This document shows, one piece after another, positions 1 to 7,784 of a stretch of 12,047 nt of DNA. Numbering within the stretch: position 1 is the first letter of the stretch; the number at the start of each line of letters is the position of its first letter. The stretch lies in assembly GCA_030066455.1 (NCBI GenBank), contig JASJBQ010000150.1, forward strand, positions 1 to 12,047, given 5' to 3'. A program made the translations under genes and the position numbers. The DNA is from Desulfobacterales bacterium. Its GTDB lineage: Bacteria; Desulfobacterota; Desulfobacteria; Desulfobacterales; UBA5852. The notes under the pieces are model-generated. The model was given only the letters and a program-made list of their open reading frames with translations. It searched no databases and was not told where the DNA came from.

Positions 1-1110
1 GACTCGCTGATCATCGCCACCAGCAACAACTCCGAGTTCAACCGCTTTCTAGCGGAAAAGGAAGAGGCCCCCATCGTCGATCGCTGCCGCATCACCTACG
101 TGTCCCACAACACGAATTACAAACTACAAGGGCACCTGACACGCTATGCCATCGGCAGTGAATCCCGCACGACGCTCACCCGCGAAGACCTGCATCAGGA
201 CCCCAATCTCAATCATGCCACCTCGGTAGCGGCGGTCCTGACGCGGTTGCCCAAGTCCGAAAAGCTGACGCCCATCGAAACGCTCAAACTGGCCGCCGGC
301 GAGATCGCCGGGGAAAAGAGCATCAAGACCTTGGCCGAAGTTATCGACACCCTCAACCAGGAGCCGGATATCGTCAAACGCTTCGGACAGAAGGGTCTGG
401 GCCAGCGCAACCTGGGCCGTTCGATCCAGCTCTTGATCGAAAGCTCCGAAACCAACGAGGGTCGCTGCATGTTTGCCTACGATATCTTCCGGGCCCTGGA
501 GCGCATCATTCTGGACTACGTCCCCGAGGCCAATGACCGCGCCAAGTATCTGGAGGACCTCAAGATCGCCAAGGGCCTCTACCGCGAGCGGATCATGACG
601 GAGATGTTCAACGCCTACATGGACGAGCCCCACGCCATCCGCAAGGACGTGATGAATTACGTCAACATGATCATCGGGATCGATGCCGAAAACCTGGGAC
701 CGGACCACATGTGGAAGTACAAGGACCCCCAGTCCGGCGAACTCAAAGCCCTCAAGATCGACACACGCTACATCCACAGCGTTGAGGAGCGGTTGGGTCT
801 CAAGACCGAGGAGCAGCGTGAATCCTTCCGCACCTCCATTCGCAAAATTTACGGCCAGAAAATTTCGGTGGATCCGGACTACGATTTCATGGACAATCTC
901 GAGCTGGTCAAGGCGGTCACCGACGTGCGGCTCAAGTCCGATATTGCCGGCGCCGGCAGTCTGGTGGGGGCGCTGGCCAACCGCACCAACGAAGAAAACC
1001 AGAAACTCTACGACCGCATGATCGACACCATGCTCAACAAGCTGAAATACTGTGCCACCTGCGCCCAGAAGACGATTGAATATTTCTGTACCCAGGAAGA
1101 CGAGAACTGA
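1..1110 (+). CDS. prkA: PrkA family serine protein kinase (AAA+), 3' part; 5' end outside window
   Basis: The open frame runs from base 1 with no start, so only the last 369 residues are visible. They begin inside the AAA+ module. The sensor-1 stretch reads IIATSNNSEF, and an arginine-finger-like DRCRI segment follows about 18 residues later. The rest is the helical region and the C-terminal PrkA domain. The protein ends in a cysteine cluster: a CxxC at bases 1051-1062 and another Cys at 1087-1089. That cluster is absent from E. coli YeaG as I recall it. PrkA proteins are cytoplasmic AAA+ proteins described as Ser protein kinases; the Bacillus protein has also been reported to act as an ATP-dependent protease. 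They act in sporulation, nitrogen-starvation and stress responses. The Walker A and Walker B motifs lie upstream of the window. The DUF444 gene starts 2 bp after the stop, and this pairing is the classical yeaG-yeaH arrangement. The family call is firm; the substrate is unknown. Confidence 0.95.
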   Translation, partial: DSLIIATSNNSEFNRFLAEKEEAPIVDRCRITYVSHNTNYKLQGHLTRYAIGSESRTTLTREDLHQDPNLNHATSVAAVLTRLPKSEKLTPIETLKLAAGEIAGEKSIKTLAEVIDTLNQEPDIVKRFGQKGLGQRNLGRSIQLLIESSETNEGRCMFAYDIFRALERIILDYVPEANDRAKYLEDLKIAKGLYRERIMTEMFNAYMDEPHAIRKDVMNYVNMIIGIDAENLGPDHMWKYKDPQSGELKALKIDTRYIHSVEERLGLKTEEQRESFRTSIRKIYGQKISVDPDYDFMDNLELVKAVTDVRLKSDIAGAGSLVGALANRTNEENQKLYDRMIDTMLNKLKYCATCAQKTIEYFCTQEDEN

Positions 1111-1112
1111 CC

Positions 1113-2465
1113 ATGGCCAACGAAGCGGATTCGAAACCGCACGCCCCTGATCGGGCCGCAATCCTCGAGCGCGAAGAACGCGAAGGGCCGCAGGAGCACA
1201 CGCTCCCCTCCCGGACGTCTCCCTCCGGCGGCCAGCGGCCACGGGACTGGTATGCCCATGACGATCTGAGCGTTTTACAGGCCATCCCCCCGGCCGCATC
1301 ACCCTACACCACCTGCCTGCAGTCCATCGACGAGCTGCTGGCGCGGGACCGGCAGCGCGAGAAGGACGGTTTTCCACGCAAGATCCGCGTCGGGCGGATG
1401 ATCAAACCCGGCACCCGGGGCAAGGAAAAAGTCGTCGTCGTGCCCACCACGGTGGAGGAAAAACTGATCCACGACAAGGTCCGCGACCCCGAGGAAGAAG
1501 AGCAGACCTCGGGCGGCGCCGGCGACGGCGAGACGGGCGAAGTCATCGGCGAGCAGCCCGTGCGCCCCACGGGTTCGGCCAGCGGACCCGGGCAGGGCGA
1601 GGGCGGCGAACACGAAGTCGAATCGAGCGCCTACGACCTGGGGCGCGTTCTGACCGAACAGTTCGAACTGCCCAATCTCAAGGACAAGGGCAAAAAGCGC
1701 TCGATGACGCGCTACACCTACCAGTTGACCGACCGCCACCAGGGCCAGGGGCAGCTCCTGGACAAAAAGGCCACCCTGCGACGGATCGTGGAGACCAATA
1801 TCAACCTGGGGAACCTGCCCGATCCGGACCGCATCGATCCGAGCGCGTTCCTGATTTCACCGCGGGACAAGGTCTACCGGGTCCTCTCCCCCGAAAAAGA
1901 CTACGAATCCCAGGCCATGGTCTTTTTTTTACGCGACTACTCCGGCTCGATGGAGGGCAAGCCCACCGAGATCGTCGTCACCCAGCACGTCCTGATCTAC
2001 AGCTGGCTGCTCTACCAGTACGCCCGCCAGGTGGAAACGCGCTTCATCCTGCACGACACCGAAGCCCGTGAGGTGGAGGATTTTTACACCTACTACAATT
2101 CCAGCGTGGCCGGCGGCACCCAGGTATCCTCGGCCTTCCACCTGGTGAACCAGATCGTTGACAGCGAGAACCTCGCCCGGGACTACAATATCTATGTCTT
2201 TCACGGCACGGACGGCGACGACTGGGACACCACGGGGGCCAAGACCATCCCCGAGCTGGAAATCATGCTGCGCTATGCCAGTCGGGTGGGTTTTACGGTG
2301 GTGGAACGCAGCATTTCCATGACCCGGGGCACCGAAGTCTCGCGCTACCTCAAGCAGTCGGGGCTGCTGGAGGATAAGCCGGATCTTCTGCGTATGGACG
2401 TTCTCAACGAAGAGGCCAACGAGACCCGCCTGATCGAAGGCATCCGCAGCCTGATTTCGGAATAG
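1113..2465 (+). CDS. yeaH: DUF444 / YeaH (UPF0229) family VWA-domain protein
   Basis: This is a 450-residue cytoplasmic protein, near the usual size of about 420-430 for the family. The N-terminal third is charged and includes a Gly/Glu-rich low-complexity linker at residues 127-168. The C-terminal half is a von Willebrand A-like fold. Its MIDAS motif is DYSGSM (D275, S277, S279), preceded by the hydrophobic strand MVFFLR. The MIDAS Thr lies in GGTQ (T336), and an acidic loop GTDGDD at 365-370 could supply the third metal ligand. DUF444 proteins are regularly encoded next to PrkA and are thought to work with it; the biochemical role is not settled. By analogy with MoxR-VWA pairs, it may be an adaptor that ties an AAA+ ATPase to a target; this is inference. 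The start is fixed by the 2-bp gap after prkA, and AGGAAG lies upstream inside prkA. SpoVR begins 2 bp after the stop, so the genes are almost certainly co-translated. Confidence 0.93.
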   Translation: MANEADSKPHAPDRAAILEREEREGPQEHTLPSRTSPSGGQRPRDWYAHDDLSVLQAIPPAASPYTTCLQSIDELLARDRQREKDGFPRKIRVGRMIKPGTRGKEKVVVVPTTVEEKLIHDKVRDPEEEEQTSGGAGDGETGEVIGEQPVRPTGSASGPGQGEGGEHEVESSAYDLGRVLTEQFELPNLKDKGKKRSMTRYTYQLTDRHQGQGQLLDKKATLRRIVETNINLGNLPDPDRIDPSAFLISPRDKVYRVLSPEKDYESQAMVFFLRDYSGSMEGKPTEIVVTQHVLIYSWLLYQYARQVETRFILHDTEAREVEDFYTYYNSSVAGGTQVSSAFHLVNQIVDSENLARDYNIYVFHGTDGDDWDTTGAKTIPELEIMLRYASRVGFTVVERSISMTRGTEVSRYLKQSGLLEDKPDLLRMDVLNEEANETRLIEGIRSLISE

Positions 2466-2467
2466 CG

Positions 2468-4141
2468 ATGGAACTGATCGACCAGCATACCAAGGGCATC
2501 ATGGAGGGTTGCAAAGACCGGGCCCGCGACGCCGGACTGCGCTTCGAGGACGAGACCCTCGAATACATCGTCACCAACCGCGACCTGCTGGAACTCTCGC
2601 CCAAGCTGATGATTCCCAACCTTTACGACTATTGGGTCCACGACGTGGATGTGCTCAAAGAAAAGGGCAAGTACGAGCTTTACCCCGGAAACCCCTACGA
2701 AACCGTCATCAACACCCGGCCGGCCATATCCTACTACAACGACAACAATCCGGACTGGCTGAACGTGATGATCTTCTACCATGTCCTGGGCCACATCGAT
2801 CTCTTTCAGAACAATGTCTTTTTCCGCCACACCTGGGATTATGACTTCAACGGCCAAGCCCTTTCCGACAAGCGGGTGATCGCCCGGCTGCGCTCCGAGA
2901 AAGGCCGCTGGGTCGACTACGTGATCGAGTTCAGCCGGAGCATCGACAACCTCGTCGGATTCCACCAAACTCTGGCGCACGCCGACCATGATGCGCGCCC
3001 TTCCCTCCCCAGCAAGCTCGACTATTACTTCGATGTATTCCTGCAGCAGCGCAGGCCCTTCAAAATCAATCAGTACCTCGCTGAAATCGAGCGTTTCAAT
3101 CAGTGCCGGCGGGACAACCCTTCGAACGCCGAAGACGCCTTTTTCGCCGCCATCGAAGTCGAACACCCCGAATTTCAGGCCCTCTTCCAGAAATATGCGG
3201 AAACCGGCCCCGAGCGCCATCTCGACCCCCTCGAATACATCATGAAGCACTCCCGTTTCCTCAACCGCGAGGAGAATCAATGGATGCAAACGGTGGCCCA
3301 GATCGTTCGCCAGACCTCGCTTTTCTTCCAGCCTCAGATTCGGACCAAAATTCTGCACGAGGGCTGGGCCAGCTACTGGCACGAAAAGCTGTTCATGCGC
3401 GATGACCGCATCCGGGGTCACGAAGTCGAGTACGCCCGCGTCAATGCCGGGGTTACAGCCCTTCCCCGGGTCGGCCTGAATCCCTACGCCCTGGGCATGC
3501 GCCTCTTCCAGCATGTCGGGGAAATGGCGGACAAGGGCAAACGCAGCTTCGCCTACCAGCGCCTCCGGGATGCCGGTGAACGCGCAACCTACGACCAGCG
3601 GTGCGGCGATGGTCCGGCCTTTCTGTTTGACGTGCGCACCCACTACTGCGATTTCATGTTCATCCACCAGTTTATCGATCAGGAGTTCGTCGACCGCCAC
3701 CGCTTGTTCGTCGCCGGCAAACGGCTCAATCGTCAGCGTATGACCTGGGAGTATTACGTTGCCAGCCGGGATGCCGACCGCTACCGCGCGATGGTCATCG
3801 ACGCGCTCTACCACCCGCCGCATGTCACGGTCGACGCCGATCGCAACGAGGACGGGTGCCTCTACCTCGTGCACCATTTCGAGGGCAAACCCCTCGTACG
3901 CGAGTATATCGCCAACACCCTCCTCGGCGTGGAATACCTCTGGGGAGGGCCCGCCTGCCTGGAAACCAGCGAACAGGTGCCCGTCGGTTCGAAGGAAGAC
4001 GGCCCCACCGCGGCGGCCGGCATGGGTCAGCTACCCGAGGCCCCCCGGACCGAGGCTGTCGAATGGCGTCGGGTACGCTACACCATGAAAGGCCGCCGCC
4101 TTTCCCGTGAAATCCTGGAAGCACAGGAAGCGTCACCATGA
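2468..4141 (+). CDS. spoVR: SpoVR / YcgB family protein
   Basis: This is a 557-residue protein, somewhat longer than E. coli YcgB (about 510) and Bacillus SpoVR (about 470). The N-terminal two thirds carry the SpoVR signatures. These include the DYWVHDVDVLKEKGKYELYP region (55-73) and the His-rich YHVLGHIDLFQNNVFF segment (104-119). HEGWASYWHEKLF follows at 297-309, then an NPYALGMRLF-type motif at 338-347. The conserved His, Glu and Asp residues look like a metal site, but the enzymatic role of the family is unknown. The last 60 residues or so (after about 495) are Pro/Gly/Glu-rich and then basic, and look like an added tail. SpoVR was named for a role in spore cortex formation. In non-sporulating bacteria it is co-regulated with PrkA and DUF444. 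Here it sits between DUF444 (2 bp upstream) and the second PrkA-like gene, whose ATG overlaps its stop as ATGA. The start has a GGA 7 nt upstream. Confidence 0.94.
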   Translation: MELIDQHTKGIMEGCKDRARDAGLRFEDETLEYIVTNRDLLELSPKLMIPNLYDYWVHDVDVLKEKGKYELYPGNPYETVINTRPAISYYNDNNPDWLNVMIFYHVLGHIDLFQNNVFFRHTWDYDFNGQALSDKRVIARLRSEKGRWVDYVIEFSRSIDNLVGFHQTLAHADHDARPSLPSKLDYYFDVFLQQRRPFKINQYLAEIERFNQCRRDNPSNAEDAFFAAIEVEHPEFQALFQKYAETGPERHLDPLEYIMKHSRFLNREENQWMQTVAQIVRQTSLFFQPQIRTKILHEGWASYWHEKLFMRDDRIRGHEVEYARVNAGVTALPRVGLNPYALGMRLFQHVGEMADKGKRSFAYQRLRDAGERATYDQRCGDGPAFLFDVRTHYCDFMFIHQFIDQEFVDRHRLFVAGKRLNRQRMTWEYYVASRDADRYRAMVIDALYHPPHVTVDADRNEDGCLYLVHHFEGKPLVREYIANTLLGVEYLWGGPACLETSEQVPVGSKEDGPTAAAGMGQLPEAPRTEAVEWRRVRYTMKGRRLSREILEAQEASP

Positions 4142-6486
4142 AAAACGTCCGTCATGCCATGCATAACCTCGACCGTTCGATCAAGGAGCGGGGGCAACCG
4201 CCACCGATTCCATTCGAGGCTTTCCTGGACGCGCTGCTCAAATCCCCGCAGCGTGTGATGCGCAACGTGTTCCAGGTTTTCCACGACATGGTCAAGAACT
4301 ATGTCTCCGAGGGGGTGGATGAATACCCGGATGATCCCGAGTCCATCCAGTTCGTCTACTACGACTGCACCCGGCTTTTCGTGGAGGGCTCCGACAACCC
4401 TTTTTTTGCCGACCGTCTTTTCGCCAATCGCATGATCAACCTGGCCGAATCCATGAAGCGCGGGGCCCAGCAGAACAAAATCTATATTTTCGACGGACCG
4501 CCGGGCTGCGGCAAGAGCACCTTTCTGAACAATCTCCTGATGCGTTTCGAGGAGTACGGCAACACGCCCGAGGGCACCCGCTACGAAGCTGTCTGGCGCA
4601 TCGACCGTCAGGCGGTGGGGCCGCTGGCCGGTCCGGAAACCCTGCCCTTCTTCCAGCAGATGTTCACGCTGATGGAACGGAGTTCGGCCGAAAACGAGCC
4701 GCCGGGTGCGGATGCCTCCAACGCGGACCTCGACACGCACGGCCGCCGCAGCAATCCGGAAGAAGTGGCGGCCTCGATTCTGGGCAACAACGAGATTATC
4801 GAAATCCCCTGCCCCAGCCATGACCATCCCATCCTGATGATCCCCAAACACTACCGCCGCTCGTTCTTCGACGATCTCTTTGCCAACAACCGCTTCAAGT
4901 GGCAGCTTTTCACCGACAAGGAGTATGACTGGGTTTTTCGGGAACTGCCATGCACGATCTGCGCCTCCCTCTACCAGGTGCTGCTCAACCGCCTCAAAAG
5001 CCCGCTCAAGGTCTTCAATATGCTCTATGCCCGCCCCTATCGCTTCAAGCGCCGCCTGGGCCAGGGCATCAGCGTCTTCAATCCGGGCGACCGCCCGGGC
5101 AAACAGCAAGTGTTGACCAACCCCATGCTCCAGGATCAACTCAACCGGGTCCTCAAGGACAGCAACCAGGTCAAGTACATCTTCTCGCGCTACGCCACCA
5201 CCAACAACGGTATCTACGCGTTGATGGACATCAAGTCGCACAACATCGAGCGCCTCATCGAGTTGCACAATATCATCAGCGAAGGGGTGCACAAAGTTGA
5301 AGATATCGAGGAGAACGTCAACTCGCTCCTGCTGGCACTGATGAATCCGGAAGACAAGAAAAATATCCAGGATTTCCAGTCTTTTTCGGATCGTATCGAG
5401 TACATCAAAATTCCCTATATCCTGGATCTCAACACGGAGATCGCCATCTACCGCAATATCTTCGGCCGGCAGATTGACGACAGCTTTCTGCCCCGGGTAC
5501 TCCACAACTTCGCCCGGGTGGTGATCTCCTCGCGGCTCAATATACGCTCTGAATCCCTCCTGGAGTGGATCGGCCAGGCCGGCAAATATCGCCAACTGTG
5601 CGACGAAAACCTGCAACTGCTCAAAATGGAGATCTATACCGGCCACATACCCGAATGGCTCACGGAGGAGGACCGCAAGCGCTTCACGGCCAAGCGGCGC
5701 CGCACGATCATCGGCGAGTCCGAGCAGGAAGGCAACCGCGGGCTTTCGGGGCGGGATTCCATCAAGATCTTCAACGAATTTTATTCTTCCTTCGCGCGCC
5801 CGGACAAGCTGATCACCATGGCGGACCTGTGCAAGTATTTCACCAAGATCCGCAAAGACTTGCAGGAACTGATCCCCACGGGGTTCTTGGACTCGCTGCG
5901 GCGCAATTACAACTATACCGTCCTGCAGGAAGTCAAGGAATCCCTTTTTTACTACAACCGCGAACAGATCAACCGCAACCTGCTGAACTATCTCTTCGCC
6001 ATCAATTTCGACATCGGCTCGGTGGCGACCTCGACCCATACCGGCGATCGGCTGGAAATCACCGAAGCCTATCTCGAGGATCTGGAAACGCGCATTCTCG
6101 GCAACGGGTTGACGGGGGCGGACCGCCAGGCCTTCCGGGCCGACACCCAGAAAATCTACGCCACCCAGACGCTGACCCAGGAAATCATGATCGAAGGCAC
6201 GCCCATCACCGAGACCAAACTCTTTCAGGACATCCACGAGCGCTACGCCTTCAACCTCAAAGCCAAAGCCCTGGATCCCTTCCTGGATAACGAGAATTTC
6301 CGCCAAGCCATCAAGGACTACAACACATCCGGGTTCCGTACCTACGACAAGAAGATCCGCGACGATGTGACTTTCCTCATCGGCAACCTGGGCACCAAAT
6401 ACCGCTACACCGAAAAGGGCGCCCAGGAGGTCTGCATCTACGTCATCGACAACGACCTGGCACGCAAGTTCAATCCGGATGAATAG
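4138..6486 (+). CDS. Second PrkA-like AAA+ protein, diverged paralogue
   Basis: This 782-residue protein has the PrkA layout: a helical N-terminus, then Walker A GPPGCGKST at 120-128. A low-complexity insert (about 181-212) follows. Next are possible metal ligands CPSHDHP (225-231) and CTIC (272-275), a Walker-B-like ALMDIK (361-366), sensor-1-like LLLALMNPED with N403, and DRIEYIKIPYIL with R419. The C-terminal PrkA domain spans about 534-775 and starts with GLSGRDSIKIFNEF. Aligned by eye with E. coli PrkA, the conserved LEFVEMFK becomes YALMDIKS. The acid is kept as D364, but the nearby first Glu is lost, so ATP hydrolysis may be changed. It is longer than ordinary PrkA (about 640-690) and clearly diverged from the prkA at 1-1110; for example, it lacks that protein's C-terminal CxxC. 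It is translationally coupled to SpoVR by an ATGA overlap with AGGAAG upstream. It may form mixed complexes with the first PrkA or serve as a dedicated partner of SpoVR; this is inference. Confidence 0.88.
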   Translation: MKNVRHAMHNLDRSIKERGQPPPIPFEAFLDALLKSPQRVMRNVFQVFHDMVKNYVSEGVDEYPDDPESIQFVYYDCTRLFVEGSDNPFFADRLFANRMINLAESMKRGAQQNKIYIFDGPPGCGKSTFLNNLLMRFEEYGNTPEGTRYEAVWRIDRQAVGPLAGPETLPFFQQMFTLMERSSAENEPPGADASNADLDTHGRRSNPEEVAASILGNNEIIEIPCPSHDHPILMIPKHYRRSFFDDLFANNRFKWQLFTDKEYDWVFRELPCTICASLYQVLLNRLKSPLKVFNMLYARPYRFKRRLGQGISVFNPGDRPGKQQVLTNPMLQDQLNRVLKDSNQVKYIFSRYATTNNGIYALMDIKSHNIERLIELHNIISEGVHKVEDIEENVNSLLLALMNPEDKKNIQDFQSFSDRIEYIKIPYILDLNTEIAIYRNIFGRQIDDSFLPRVLHNFARVVISSRLNIRSESLLEWIGQAGKYRQLCDENLQLLKMEIYTGHIPEWLTEEDRKRFTAKRRRTIIGESEQEGNRGLSGRDSIKIFNEFYSSFARPDKLITMADLCKYFTKIRKDLQELIPTGFLDSLRRNYNYTVLQEVKESLFYYNREQINRNLLNYLFAINFDIGSVATSTHTGDRLEITEAYLEDLETRILGNGLTGADRQAFRADTQKIYATQTLTQEIMIEGTPITETKLFQDIHERYAFNLKAKALDPFLDNENFRQAIKDYNTSGFRTYDKKIRDDVTFLIGNLGTKYRYTEKGAQEVCIYVIDNDLARKFNPDE

Positions 6487-6488
6487 CG

Positions 6489-7013
6489 ATGCTTCGCGGA
6501 CAGCCCAGGAGCGTTCCGGCATTTTCGAGATGGCGGCCAACACCTACCCTGTTATCGCGACGTCTTCACATGGCGGCATCGATTCTCCCCTTCTTTTTCG
6601 GTTGCGCGATCGGAATGGCCGCCGAAATCGTCGCCACCGACGGCAACCTCGTTCGCGAAAGTACCGGTGCCATCTACGACACGGACACGGGGCTTGAGTG
6701 GTATCCGGGTCCTGATCGCGGAATGACCTGGGAGGAAGCCCGCAACTGGGTTGCCGGGCTTGCGGCCCTGGGCGGCGGCTGGCGCATGCCGGAACGCAAC
6801 GAACTTGGCGCCCTCCGCCGCACCGGCGACGGCGTGCGCAACCTGACGCAACTCATCCCCTCGTCGGGCTACTGGTTCTGGGCCGGCCAGACCCGTAAGG
6901 CGGCCTCCAGATGGGTGTTCGGCTTCGGCTACGGCGGCGAGGGCTGGAGCGGACAGGCCCCGGAAGACGGCGGCCGGACAGTGGCTGTGCGCATACGGGC
7001 CAGACACCACTAA
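6489..7013 (+). CDS. DUF1566 (Lcl-like) domain protein, predicted secreted
   Basis: This is a 174-residue protein. A hydrophobic export segment (about 28-43, MAASILPFFFGCAIGMA) precedes a likely cleavage near residues 43-45. One DUF1566-type domain follows. Its marks are DTDTGLEWYPG, a TWEEARNWVAGL helix, GGGWRMPERNELGAL, SGYWFWAGQT and a closing GGRTVAVRIR. The domain occurs in exported proteins of proteobacteria and its function is unknown. The chosen ATG lies 2 bp after the PrkA-like stop, in the same TAG-CG-ATG setting as the SpoVR start. It also supplies the basic RRLH before the hydrophobic core. The alternative ATG at 6570 would leave a signal peptide with no positive charge and no ribosome site. 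Codons 1-27 use several rare triplets, and a frame starting at 6479 looks at least as codon-like there, so the true N-terminus is uncertain. The gene appears to be the last of the prkA operon. It converges on the truncated transporter gene with a 12-bp gap and no visible terminator. Confidence 0.75.
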   Translation: MLRGQPRSVPAFSRWRPTPTLLSRRLHMAASILPFFFGCAIGMAAEIVATDGNLVRESTGAIYDTDTGLEWYPGPDRGMTWEEARNWVAGLAALGGGWRMPERNELGALRRTGDGVRNLTQLIPSSGYWFWAGQTRKAASRWVFGFGYGGEGWSGQAPEDGGRTVAVRIRARHH

Positions 7014-7025
7014 ACCAACTTGTCT

Positions 7026-7586
7026 TCAAAACTTGGGGGTCATCTCTTTATATTCAGCAGGGCAGAGCGCTTTGCGCCGGAATCGTTCAAGCAGCCGACC
7101 ATCGATGCCGATCAGCACCGCAACCCCCGACCAGCCGACCAGAACCCCCGCCGCCCGATGGCCGGTCAGTCGTTCTTCACGGGTCAGAAAATGCGCCAGG
7201 ACCACGCTGAAAATCGGGGTCGTGGCATTGAGGATGCTGGCCAGGCCGCTTTCGATATGGGTCTGCCCCCAGACGATCAGGCTGAAGGGAACCAGGTTGT
7301 TCAAGGCCCCCATGACGAAAAAAGCACCCCAGACACCCGGTGCGGAGGGTATTGTCTTATTCTTCAAGCGCACCACGACCAGGAGAATAATGGCGGCGAG
7401 CGATACCCTTACCCAGACGATGGTCAGCGGGGTCGCCTCCCTGACGGCGACCCCCACGAAGAAAAAGGAGCCGCCCCAGAGGATGGACAGAATTGTGATC
7501 AAGCCCCATTCGACAATACCCATGACCTGATTGATGTCGTAGGCATTGCTGATGCTGGTCGGCATTGCTGCGTCCCTTGTGCCCAT
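7026..7586 (-). pseudogene. EamA/DMT-family transporter, C-terminal half missing
   Basis: The 186-residue frame matches the first half of a drug/metabolite transporter. There are about five membrane segments (roughly residues 25-45, 52-72, 83-103, 113-133, 145-161). Family signatures include ILWGGSFFFVGVAVR, the LNNLVPFSLIVWGQTHI segment, SGLASILNATTPIFSVVLAHFL, and GVLVGWSGVAVLIG at the end of the first EamA repeat. Members normally have two EamA repeats and about 290-300 residues. Here the match stops after one repeat, and the last 24 residues are polar, charged and unlike the family. The missing half is not downstream, because that DNA is the opposing DUF1566 gene. A deletion or rearrangement that joined the two 3' ends is the simplest reading. 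Start sites at 7586 (GGGAGG 10 nt upstream) and 7565 (AAGGGA 7 nt upstream) are both plausible. A functional half-size transporter cannot be excluded. Its substrate is unknown. Confidence 0.72.
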
Positions 7587-7686
7587 CTGTGATGACCCTC
7601 CCGATCAGCCGCAGCCCTTCGAAAAGAGGCCGGGCCGATCCCGTTCCGGTTTCATGGCGCACCATAGCTCTGCGGGTTGGAAGATA

Positions 7687-7727
7687 CCACCCGAATCTTG
7701 CGCTGATATGCCGCAACATTCGGGTGG
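7687..7727. repeat. 16-bp inverted repeat with 9-bp spacer in divergent intergenic region
   Basis: The left arm CCACCCGAATCTTGCG (7687-7702) and right arm CGCAACATTCGGGTGG (7712-7727) are complementary at 15 of 16 positions. The only mismatch is C7697/C7717. The spacer is CTGATATGC. The repeat lies 57 bp upstream of the AraC-methyltransferase start and about 100 bp upstream of the truncated transporter. No T-run follows either arm, so it is not a typical terminator. It could be an operator for a dimeric regulator, possibly the AraC-type protein itself, or a dispersed palindromic element. Confidence 0.8.
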
Positions 7728-7784
7728 CCATCCCGGAGAAATGCCGTTAGGTTATGCTCCGCTTCGAACCATGGGGAGGCAGAC

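Noticed and set aside
124..1377. 417-codon minus frame opposite prkA and the start of the DUF444 gene
   Set aside because: Spans two coupled plus-strand genes and has shadow-like composition.
2345..3877. 510-codon minus frame opposite SpoVR
   Set aside because: Antisense shadow, Val/Ala/Gly/Glu-rich with no recognisable domain; SpoVR motifs on the plus strand are unambiguous.
4078..6543. 821-codon open frame on the minus strand opposite the second PrkA-like gene
   Set aside because: It is a long antisense shadow of GC-biased codons. The plus frame has clear AAA+ motifs and operon spacing, while the minus frame shows no family features.
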